Source of the DNA: Pseudomonadota bacterium
GTDB taxonomy: Bacteria; Myxococcota_A; Polyangia; Polyangiales; Polyangiaceae
Reading direction: 5' to 3'
Assembly: GCA_023460875.1 (NCBI GenBank)
Contig: JAEWOQ010000013.1
Span: 1 to 13,128 of the forward strand
DNA length: 13,128 bases
Below the pieces are notes generated by a model. It made no database searches and was not told the origin of the DNA. It worked only from the letters and a program-made list of their open reading frames with translations. This document shows positions 1 through 6,391 of this stretch, piece by piece. The stretch's first letter is position 1, and the number at the start of each line of letters is the position of its first letter. A program made the translations under genes and the position numbers.

Positions 1-2115
1 GTCGGCCACACGGACACGACCGGTGAGCCCTCCGTGAACGACCCGCTCTCGAAGAAGCGCGCGGACGCGATGGCCCAGTACCTGACGGACGACGTCGACG
101 GCTGGCTCGCCAACTACGAGTCGTCGGTGCCGCAGAAGGAGCGCTGGGGCGCCCGCGAAGACCGCCTGATGCTGCTGAAGCTGCCCGGCTACGACGCGCG
201 CCCACCGGAGAAGCCCCCCATCGAGTGGTACCAGGAGCAGCACAACGCGGCCGTCGACGCGGGCGTCAAAGCAGGTCGCTCAACGCTGACGGTGGACGGC
301 AAATCAGGCCCGAAGACGCGCCGCGAGCTCATCACGGACTACATGGCCCTCGATGGCGTCAGCCTGAGCGACGACGAAGACTTCCACATCAGCGTGCAGA
401 CGCATGGCTGCGGCGAGAGTTTCCCCCTCGACGAGAGCCTCGCCAGCACCGGCGAGCGCCCAGAAGCGGAGCGCGACGGCGAGCGGGATCGCCAGGACCG
501 CCGCGTGGAGCTGTTCTTCTTCGATCACGAGTTCGCGGTGCGTCCCACGCCGACGGCGGCGGATGGCGAGGAGTACCTCACCTGGCGCAAGCTCGCGGCG
601 AAGCACGAACACGACTTCGCCGTCGAAGGCGTCAACAACAAGGCGACGGTGCTGCCCATCACCCACGCCCATTTCCGCACGGGCAGCGCGGTGCTCTTGC
701 CGGAAGGCGAGGCGCCGGGCAGCGGCGCGGCGGCGGTGGGGGCCGTCGCTTCGACGTCCTCGGTGTGCGCGCTGGCGATGGCGCTGCGCTTCAACGAAGA
801 GCGTCCGGGTCACACGATGCTCATCGCGGGCCACACGGACTCCGTCGGCGGCGAAGCGGGCAACCAAGAGCTCTCCGAGCAGCGCGCGGAGCTCGTCCAC
901 GCCGTGCTCATGGGGGGCCGCGACAAGTTCGCCGAGATCGCCCAAGCGACCCACAAGGTCAGCGACTACAAGCAGATCCTCAAATGGGCGTCCGTCACCC
1001 TGAGCGGGCTGGAGCCGCCCGAAGGCGCTGAGCCCCCCGCGCACGACTTCGCGGCGTGCGCCCCCGGCACGATCGACGACGTCGCCTTCACGGGCATTGA
1101 GCCCTTGAAGGCCTTTCAGCGTGCTTACAACGCGAACAAGGCGGCCCTCGGCGCATCCGCTGCCGACCTGGCCGTCGATGGTTCCATCGGACCGAAGACG
1201 TGGGGGGCAATCTTCGACTGCTATCAGTTCAACATGGCCCAGGAGCTGGGCGAGGTGGACGACGAAGCGGACGAGACGAACCCCACGAAGCTCCTCGAAG
1301 GCCTCGACAAGCTCCGCGGCCTCGTCACATTCTTGCCTCTGGAGGAGGAGTGGAGCGGCTTCGGCGAAGCCCACCCCGCCGACGGCAACCGCAAGCACGG
1401 CGCAGCGTCCCAGGACAACCGCCGCGTGGAGCTGTTGTTCTTCGAGAGCGGCCAGGAGCCGGACGTCGCGATCCTGAAGGAAGCTCCGGAAATCACCGAG
1501 CTGTATTCGCCAGATGCGTTCGTGCGGCTGCCTATGGAGCCGATGGTCAGCGCTCAGAGATGGATCGCGCGGTGGGCAGAGCCCGAAAATCCCGCGAGAA
1601 GCGGATCCGCAAGAACGCTCGTCCTGCAAACGCCGGGATGCCCGTCCGGGCAGCGGCTCCTTGTCCAGACTTGGGCCGATGACGAACGAGGCTTTGTCGA
1701 AGAGGGGACTTCGGTCACGTTGCAGATCAACGCGGACGGCGCGTCGACTGAACACCACTTCGACCGATGGCACGAGGCGCTGCCGCCTGTGGGCGACAAG
1801 CGACTCGAAGGCGAGGAGCACTTTCCAATCGTCCACTACCGATTCCGGATTGAGGGCGGCGGAAGGCGAATTGTCTCCAGAAATGCACAACCCTACGCGG
1901 ACTCCATTCGACTGCTCTGCGTCCTCCTCACTGAGGACGGCAGAGAGGAACTGTTAGCCAACGAGAACTATACGATCGTGACGCGTTTGGGAAGCAAGAT
2001 GGGCGTAACGAACGGCGACGGCGTCTTCTCTGAGCAACACCTGCCTCCAGGCGGCCTCACGGTGGCGGCCAGAGACTCTTTGATTAACGCGGAGGCAGTC
2101 GACTTCCATGTCTGA
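1..2115 (+). CDS. Double OmpA-like / peptidoglycan-binding protein with a variable C-terminal region (5' partial)
   Basis: The reading frame is open at the window's left edge, where bases 4-24 already encode the OmpA signature GHTDTTG; the true start is therefore upstream and the GTG at 34 is internal. Counting that GTG as residue 1, the order is: OmpA helix LSKKRADAMAQYL (5-17); a PG_binding_1-like stretch with VDGKSGPKT (87-95); the OmpA tail GCGESFP...RQDRRVELFFF (125-163). The scheme then repeats: strand HFRTGSAVLLP (213-223), GHTDS (266-270), LSEQRAE (280-286), a PG-binding stretch FQRAYN...VDGSIGPKTWGAIFD (361-396), and the tail GFGEAHP...NRRVELLFF (442-470). OmpA-like domains bind peptidoglycan non-covalently, so a periplasmic or cell-wall location is likely. 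Residues 475-693 match no family I recognise; the last ~50 (NENYTIVTRLGSKMGVTNGDG) resemble small beta-sandwich segments found in secreted or T6SS-linked proteins. Codon use relaxes sharply after about base 1470. First gene of a five-gene overlapping run. Confidence 0.88.
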   Translation, partial: VGHTDTTGEPSVNDPLSKKRADAMAQYLTDDVDGWLANYESSVPQKERWGAREDRLMLLKLPGYDARPPEKPPIEWYQEQHNAAVDAGVKAGRSTLTVDGKSGPKTRRELITDYMALDGVSLSDDEDFHISVQTHGCGESFPLDESLASTGERPEAERDGERDRQDRRVELFFFDHEFAVRPTPTAADGEEYLTWRKLAAKHEHDFAVEGVNNKATVLPITHAHFRTGSAVLLPEGEAPGSGAAAVGAVASTSSVCALAMALRFNEERPGHTMLIAGHTDSVGGEAGNQELSEQRAELVHAVLMGGRDKFAEIAQATHKVSDYKQILKWASVTLSGLEPPEGAEPPAHDFAACAPGTIDDVAFTGIEPLKAFQRAYNANKAALGASAADLAVDGSIGPKTWGAIFDCYQFNMAQELGEVDDEADETNPTKLLEGLDKLRGLVTFLPLEEEWSGFGEAHPADGNRKHGAASQDNRRVELLFFESGQEPDVAILKEAPEITELYSPDAFVRLPMEPMVSAQRWIARWAEPENPARSGSARTLVLQTPGCPSGQRLLVQTWADDERGFVEEGTSVTLQINADGASTEHHFDRWHEALPPVGDKRLEGEEHFPIVHYRFRIEGGGRRIVSRNAQPYADSIRLLCVLLTEDGREELLANENYTIVTRLGSKMGVTNGDGVFSEQHLPPGGLTVAARDSLINAEAVDFHV

Positions 2116-4336
2116 TGTGCTTGATGGCCAGATCGTGTTCTTGACAGCTCGACCAGAGGACGGCGCCCCGATTTCGTTGGCTTTGCAAGTCCGTAGCCTC
2201 GCTCCTGCGAAACCGCGGATCGTCGTGGAGCGTTGTGAGTCCGGCAAAGCCAGTGGTTCAGGAAGGATTTCGGTGGCTGAAGTCACCGACGACGGGGTCA
2301 AGACACCCGTCGAGTCTTCGACAGGCCGAGCGGCCCTCACCCCCGAGACCGATGGCGAGAGAACGGACGGACGGGCTGTGTGGGAGCTGCGAATCCAAAC
2401 GGAGACAGGAGGGCCCGACCCTGTGACCATTCGCGTCAGCGCGAAGATTCCTCCACACGTTCCTCTCCAACAGCTGGCCGAGAGCACTCCGATCAACCTG
2501 CCCGCGGACCTTCTCAATACGAACGATCCTCGGAAGGTCACTCTGCGGGCACCACGCTACCCGCGCCTGGCCACGGGGATCAACCGGGCCGCTCCCAGGC
2601 CAGCGCCCAACGAGTACCGCGGGCATCGGCGAGGTCCGGGTGAACCCAGAAGAGCCGTTCAGACAGACGACCCGCTCTTCGACCAGCACCTCGCCGCATT
2701 ACTCCACCAAGTTTTCTTCCAGCTCGACGCATCCGATGCCCTGGAACCGGTCTGGGAAGTCGAGGACGGACGGCCCGCGCTGGCTGCTGTCTCGCGCTCA
2801 GCGTTCTCGGTCGCACCCGTTCAGGCGGCTGAAGAGCTCTGGGCACGTCAAATGTGCGAGATGCTGCTCCTGACAGTGTACAGTGGGCCGGCGAACCTCT
2901 ATGGCGGAGACATCAAGGACTTCGAGATGACCGCCGAAGCCTTTCTGGATTCCGCCAATCCGGTGCTTGGGCTCGGCTATCGCTGCCAAGACCTCGCCAC
3001 CTTCGGGGTGGCCTCACGCGGCATCAAGCTCCCCGGCTTTCAGATCCCTGCTGGGTCGATGGCGGCACACGTTGCGGCCAAATGCGAACCGGCTGCGCAG
3101 TGGTTCGTCGGAACGGAGGACCCGCAGGTCGAACCGGGCGCCACTGGCAGCAAACCCAAGGCGGCGACCGGCAGTCCGCACGACCTGATGACCGGCCCGG
3201 CGCGGATGAACCTGCTCGCGCTCGTCCAGAAAGTCCCCAGCTACGGCGCCCCGGCCATTCACCTTTTCTCGAACATGCCCGCGCGGAGCGGTCCCCTTGA
3301 TGGCGCCCTCGACTACACGACGCTGAACGAGCGCTTTAGCTCCGGTCACCCGATAGCGGGAACGGCCTGTGTGATCGGGAGCACCGTCCTAGGCAAGCGA
3401 GAGTTCAGGGCGGAGCATTGCGTGACGATAAAGGAGAAGAACGGGGAGTTCGTTCTCAGCCATGTCACGAACTTGCTCACCGACGACGGCACCGTCCATC
3501 GCGATAATCAGAATCCCGGCGCGCATGTCGGTTTCGCGCTCCGGCAGCGTCCGCGCACGAATCAGGTGCAACTGTTCGACACGGGCGGCTTCAGCGTCTC
3601 GGGCCACGACACGACGCTCCTGGCACGCAAGGGAGCTTTTCATGCCGCCAATCTGGATACCCCCGGCACCACCGAGATCAAGAGCAAGGCAGGCCAGCCC
3701 TACAAGGGTACGGCGATCTTCCCGGGGCTCGAAGAGGCGGACGCCGCTCCGCTGCGAGACACTGTCCTGAAGCTTAGACGGGCGCGCCCCCTGGGTTTGG
3801 CGAGGTTCGCGTTGCTACGCCGAGACCTTGCTCAGCGCATCAATGCCTGGCGTCCTCAGCACGTCCGAGATGACGACACCTTGGTCTACGTCTCGCCGAT
3901 CCTTGGAATGTGGGGTCCAGAGGACGAGCAGAACTACCACATCAGCCGGTTTCTATGGTCCCTGCGGCACATGCCCGCTGCGGACGAGCTGGTGGGTCTA
4001 TGGATGCTCTATGCCCCGACGGGCGCCCTCGCTCAGGCGTTGCGAGATGCGCCACGAGGTGCTGGCGTGCTCGACCCGGCGCGGAGCGCGCTGGGAGCTC
4101 AGGACCTCTCCCGGTCCCTGGCCAACGCGACCAAACCCCTGCACGATATCGTCGTGGAAAGTGACGGCAGCGTTCGCAGCTTGAACTTCGGCGGGCGCGA
4201 CTTCGGCGCGAAGCACGCGCTGCACCGTCTGGAGGGTCGCGGCAAGCGAGGGGACATCTTGTTGCCGATGGATCAGCAGTTCACCCCCCGTCGGCAGGCC
4301 AAGGGCTCTTCCCTTCCAGAGTACTTTCGGGGTTGA
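2108..4336 (+). CDS. Uncharacterised 742-aa protein, possible papain-fold (NlpC/P60-like) hydrolase
   Basis: The ATG at 2108 lies inside the end of gene 1 (8-nt overlap, ATGTCTGA), with GGAGG about 12 nt upstream, so the two are probably translationally coupled. I do not recognise the whole protein. Residues 1-113 alternate short strands (PISLALQV, KPRIVVERC, VWELRIQTE) like a beta-sandwich. Residues 240-300 are helical and end in YRCQDLATFG (Cys293). Residues 411-500 contain GTACVIGST (Cys421) and then AHVGFALRQ...LFDTGG (His473, Asp491). A Cys at a helix start followed by a small-residue His-Val-Gly strand is the usual catalytic layout of NlpC/P60 and related papain-fold enzymes. The 180-residue Cys293-His473 spacing is long, and Cys421 is an alternative nucleophile. 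Residues 551-742 are Arg-rich and predicted helical. No signal peptide or membrane segment is visible. Codon use is less GC3-biased than in the first half of gene 1. The coding call is firm; the enzymatic suggestion is weak. Confidence 0.8.
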   Translation: MSDVLDGQIVFLTARPEDGAPISLALQVRSLAPAKPRIVVERCESGKASGSGRISVAEVTDDGVKTPVESSTGRAALTPETDGERTDGRAVWELRIQTETGGPDPVTIRVSAKIPPHVPLQQLAESTPINLPADLLNTNDPRKVTLRAPRYPRLATGINRAAPRPAPNEYRGHRRGPGEPRRAVQTDDPLFDQHLAALLHQVFFQLDASDALEPVWEVEDGRPALAAVSRSAFSVAPVQAAEELWARQMCEMLLLTVYSGPANLYGGDIKDFEMTAEAFLDSANPVLGLGYRCQDLATFGVASRGIKLPGFQIPAGSMAAHVAAKCEPAAQWFVGTEDPQVEPGATGSKPKAATGSPHDLMTGPARMNLLALVQKVPSYGAPAIHLFSNMPARSGPLDGALDYTTLNERFSSGHPIAGTACVIGSTVLGKREFRAEHCVTIKEKNGEFVLSHVTNLLTDDGTVHRDNQNPGAHVGFALRQRPRTNQVQLFDTGGFSVSGHDTTLLARKGAFHAANLDTPGTTEIKSKAGQPYKGTAIFPGLEEADAAPLRDTVLKLRRARPLGLARFALLRRDLAQRINAWRPQHVRDDDTLVYVSPILGMWGPEDEQNYHISRFLWSLRHMPAADELVGLWMLYAPTGALAQALRDAPRGAGVLDPARSALGAQDLSRSLANATKPLHDIVVESDGSVRSLNFGGRDFGAKHALHRLEGRGKRGDILLPMDQQFTPRRQAKGSSLPEYFRG

Positions 4337-4338
4337 GC

Positions 4339-4938
4339 ATGGTTAAGAGCCTCCTTGGCCCGTTGCTCGGTGGTGTCTGCCTTGTGGCGTGTGGACCGGC
4401 AGCCAGTCCACCACCAAACTCCAACGCGATTATCGAGCGCCCCCCAGAGGTTCAAGAGCGACAGCAGCCGCAGATTACTGGACCAGCTGGCGTACACACG
4501 GGTCGTCTGCCGCACCTTCTGGCTTGCACAGTCGATGGAGACTGCCCGCGTCAGGATGCTTGCAACTTGTCCGAATGTTTCCGAGGTAGATGTATTCCCT
4601 ATGCGAACTCGGCTGCCTCGTGCACGGGTCCTCGAGGCGAGCAACGCCAGTGCTTCGCCGGTCACTGCGTGTCCCAGGAGAACTGGGCTACAACTTGTGG
4701 GCGCTACTGGGGGAGCGGCGCCATGAAAGCGGGAACGGTGCGAGAAGGCGAGGACTTCGGCTTGGCCTGGGGCAACAAGCCCTACGCCCGCCAGACGTTC
4801 GACGATAGGATGCGGGAAATTGCACCGTACTTCGTACAATGCATTCAGTACCCCGGCGCATTTCATCCCACGACGACCCTTCCCGCGTGGGACGGGTCCG
4901 ATCCCCTCGACTCCCATGGCGAAGGGAGCCGGAGATGA
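4339..4938 (+). CDS. Cysteine-rich lipoprotein, 199 aa
   Basis: The ATG at 4339 begins 2 nt after the gene 2 stop, with GGGG about 6 nt upstream. A TTG two codons earlier (4333) is possible but less likely. The N-terminus MVKSLLGPLLGGVCLVAC is a short lipoprotein signal ending in a good lipobox (L-V-A-C, Cys18), so the product should be lipid-anchored. A Pro/Gln-rich linker (19-55) follows, then a cysteine cluster: Cys63, 69, 75, 80 and 85, then 95, 105 and 110, and later Cys120 and 158. The spacing C-x5-C-x5-C-x4-C-x4-C recurs exactly in gene 5, so the two probably share a disulfide-bonded module. This style (CTVDGDCPRQDAC) is common among exported proteins of myxobacteria. The remaining part (121-199) has no motif I recognise. 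Function is unknown; a structural, binding or immunity-type role at the envelope is possible from position alone. Confidence 0.82.
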   Translation: MVKSLLGPLLGGVCLVACGPAASPPPNSNAIIERPPEVQERQQPQITGPAGVHTGRLPHLLACTVDGDCPRQDACNLSECFRGRCIPYANSAASCTGPRGEQRQCFAGHCVSQENWATTCGRYWGSGAMKAGTVREGEDFGLAWGNKPYARQTFDDRMREIAPYFVQCIQYPGAFHPTTTLPAWDGSDPLDSHGEGSRR

Positions 4939-5468
4939 CCCCCCAAGAAGTCATTGCCGCCATCGACGCCTTCGTGATGCTGCACATCCACGGCACGCAA
5001 CACCCGAAGGCCAAGGCCGCCTTTCCTGGTCTGCCCGACCTCGATGGCGTGCACCTCCGGCGCCCCGCGGTCGTCGGAGGGCCACCCGACTACGAAGCTC
5101 CACCGGTCAGCCCTGTCGATGGTGAGCTCTTCGAGCCCGGCGACGGGCCCGAGGCGTCGAACGAGCCGTACGTGTTCTCCGATCGCTGCGCACTTGCCGA
5201 CGCGGTGGTGCGGGCCCAGGGGACGCAGGTGCAGATAACCTTCACAGCCATCTGCGACTTCCCAGGCAACGAGTTTCCCCTTGAGTTGGCCGTGTCCGTC
5301 GACGAGCTGCAGAGGCGCAGGGTGCTCCTCCCCACAGCGTTTGGAGAGTGTCTTTGGGCCGCCGAAGAGTGCCTGGATCGCCTGCAGGACTTCCTCGGCG
5401 TCGAGCTCACGAGCGTCGAGCTCACGCATACCGTCGAGCTGATGACCTGGGAAGAGGTCCATGGCTAA
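4935..5468 (+). CDS. Uncharacterised acidic 177-aa protein
   Basis: The ATG at 4935 overlaps the previous stop by 4 nt (ATGA) and has a clear AGGGAG at 4923-4928, six bases upstream. The frame is open further upstream, but those starts would overlap gene 3 deeply and lack such a site. The protein MTPQEVIAAIDAFVMLHIHG... has no signal peptide or membrane segment, so it is probably cytoplasmic although both neighbours are exported. It is acidic, with a Pro-rich stretch at about 50-75, and the C-terminal third reads as amphipathic helix (ECLWAAEECLDRLQDFLG) followed by a short repeat VELTS/VELTH/VELMT. Four cysteines (85, 107, 139, 146) do not match the pattern of the flanking lipoproteins. No family recognised. 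Small acidic proteins beside large secreted ones are often immunity proteins or chaperones, but nothing in the sequence proves that here. Confidence 0.75.
   Translation: MTPQEVIAAIDAFVMLHIHGTQHPKAKAAFPGLPDLDGVHLRRPAVVGGPPDYEAPPVSPVDGELFEPGDGPEASNEPYVFSDRCALADAVVRAQGTQVQITFTAICDFPGNEFPLELAVSVDELQRRRVLLPTAFGECLWAAEECLDRLQDFLGVELTSVELTHTVELMTWEEVHG
5398..5427 (+). repeat. 15-bp tandem repeat inside gene 4 (2 copies)
   Basis: GCGTCGAGCTCACGA is followed directly by GCGTCGAGCTCACGC (14 of 15 bases identical). The unit is five codons in frame, giving VELTS-VELTH, and a third degenerate protein copy (VELMT) follows. This is probably a recent slippage duplication. Confidence 0.8.
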
Positions 5469-6039
5469 GCTCGTTCGAAGCCTCAGCCTGGGGATGCTCG
5501 CGATGCTGGCTACGGTCGGTGGCAGCTGCGACTCGCGTCCGCCAGCCGCGCCTCAGCAGCTCGAGTGTCACCGCGACGAGGACTGCCACGCCGAAGGGCC
5601 CTGTCGCGTCGCGCGTTGTCACGACGGGATCTGCCGGACCGGGCTGGCCCCTCCCGCGACGCGATGCCCGATGACGCTGGAATGGGCCCAACGCCAGGCG
5701 GACCTGCACGTCATCGAAAAGAACCAGCTCGGCGTCTGCTGGGAAGGCACCTGCCTCCCCCGAATCTATTGTGCGGAGAAATGCGGTGAGCGACTAGCCA
5801 AGACGATCGAACCCATGGTGCAAACGCAGTCCTGCTTCAATCGAGAATGTGCAGGTGAGCCGCTTCACGAGGAGGCGGTCCAGGTGGCGTACCAGGGCCT
5901 CCGAGAGTGCGCCGTTGCCTGTGGGTACCCGAAGGTGGGGCCGCCGCCAGCAGAGCGCGTCCCCAAGCCTAAGCCTCCCCCGAATATGGGCAGCGGGGGG
6001 ATGCAAGTGCAAGGCGGCGCGCCGAGTTCAGATATGTGA
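5461..6039 (+). CDS. Cysteine-rich secreted protein or lipoprotein, 192 aa
   Basis: The ATG at 5461 overlaps the end of gene 4 by 8 nt (ATGGCTAA), with the purine-rich GAAGAGG at 5451-5457 as ribosome site. MAKLVRSLSLGMLAMLATVG is a signal peptide; Cys23 follows V-G-G-S, an imperfect lipobox, so lipidation is plausible but less sure than in gene 3. Mature cysteines 36, 42, 48, 53 and 58 have exactly the gene 3 spacing C-x5-C-x5-C-x4-C-x4-C. They are followed by one after 10 residues (Cys69; 9 in gene 3) and by a C-x4-C pair (93/98; 105/110 in gene 3). Further cysteines lie at 104, 108, 125, 130, 150 and 154. The C-terminus (159-192) is Pro/Gly-rich and probably unstructured. Last gene of the overlapping run, followed by a convergent gap. 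It is probably a distant paralogue of gene 3 that diverged outside the cysteine module; function unknown. Confidence 0.82.
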   Translation: MAKLVRSLSLGMLAMLATVGGSCDSRPPAAPQQLECHRDEDCHAEGPCRVARCHDGICRTGLAPPATRCPMTLEWAQRQADLHVIEKNQLGVCWEGTCLPRIYCAEKCGERLAKTIEPMVQTQSCFNRECAGEPLHEEAVQVAYQGLRECAVACGYPKVGPPPAERVPKPKPPPNMGSGGMQVQGGAPSSDM

Positions 6040-6391
6040 GCCGCTGAGGATGTAGCACGGCCTAGGACGAGCGGAATCGCTCAGTCCGAGTCTCGGCCTT
6101 GAACGGTCAGGTCTTGTGGAAGAGCGCCACGTTCGGAGTGTTCCCGCTCACGCTCTGCGGTGGGCCTCTGTTCGCGTCCTTCGATGGGCCTCGTCATGTG
6201 AGCAATGCGTCATGCCCATCGCCGCGTGACCCGCTGGAGCCACGGCGGCGATGGGCACCGCGTGGTGTGTTCAGTCTCCGGTGGCGGCGGCCTCGACGAG
6301 CTCGCGGTCGACCGCCTCGAGCTTGCGGCGAGCCGCTCGCCTGCGGCGCGGGGCAGCCGTGCGCAGCAGGCCGTGCGCTGGCGGAGGAGCC
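6040..6391. other. Convergent intergenic region
   Basis: The 352 bases lie between the ends of gene 5 (+) and the collagen-like lipoprotein gene (-). They contain one strong hairpin (6213-6257) and, at 6271 to about 6390 on the minus strand, a short open stretch with coding-like G/C third positions that ends in a stop. No plausible start of its own, no tRNA and no mobile-element end were seen. Confidence 0.6.
6213..6257. terminator. Long hairpin between convergent genes, probable bidirectional terminator
   Basis: TGCCCATCGCCGC (6213-6225) is exactly complementary to GCGGCGATGGGCA (6245-6257). Three more pairs (GTG 6226-6228 with CAC 6241-6243) form across a single bulged G at 6244, leaving a 12-nt loop. 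The stem is very stable. It sits about 170 bp after the gene 5 stop and about 135 bp after the end of the opposing gene, where a shared transcription end is expected. No T-run follows on either strand, so it is not a textbook intrinsic terminator. Confidence 0.4.

Noticed and set aside
304..1890. Long minus-strand open frame (over 500 codons) opposite gene 1
   Set aside because: Arg/Leu/Val-rich composition without motifs, and fully explained by GC-rich codon bias of the sense gene, whose OmpA motifs are clear.
4839..4934. Earlier in-frame start for gene 4
   Set aside because: It would overlap gene 3 by about 100 bases, and the ATG at 4935 has a clear AGGGAG site and a typical ATGA coupling junction.
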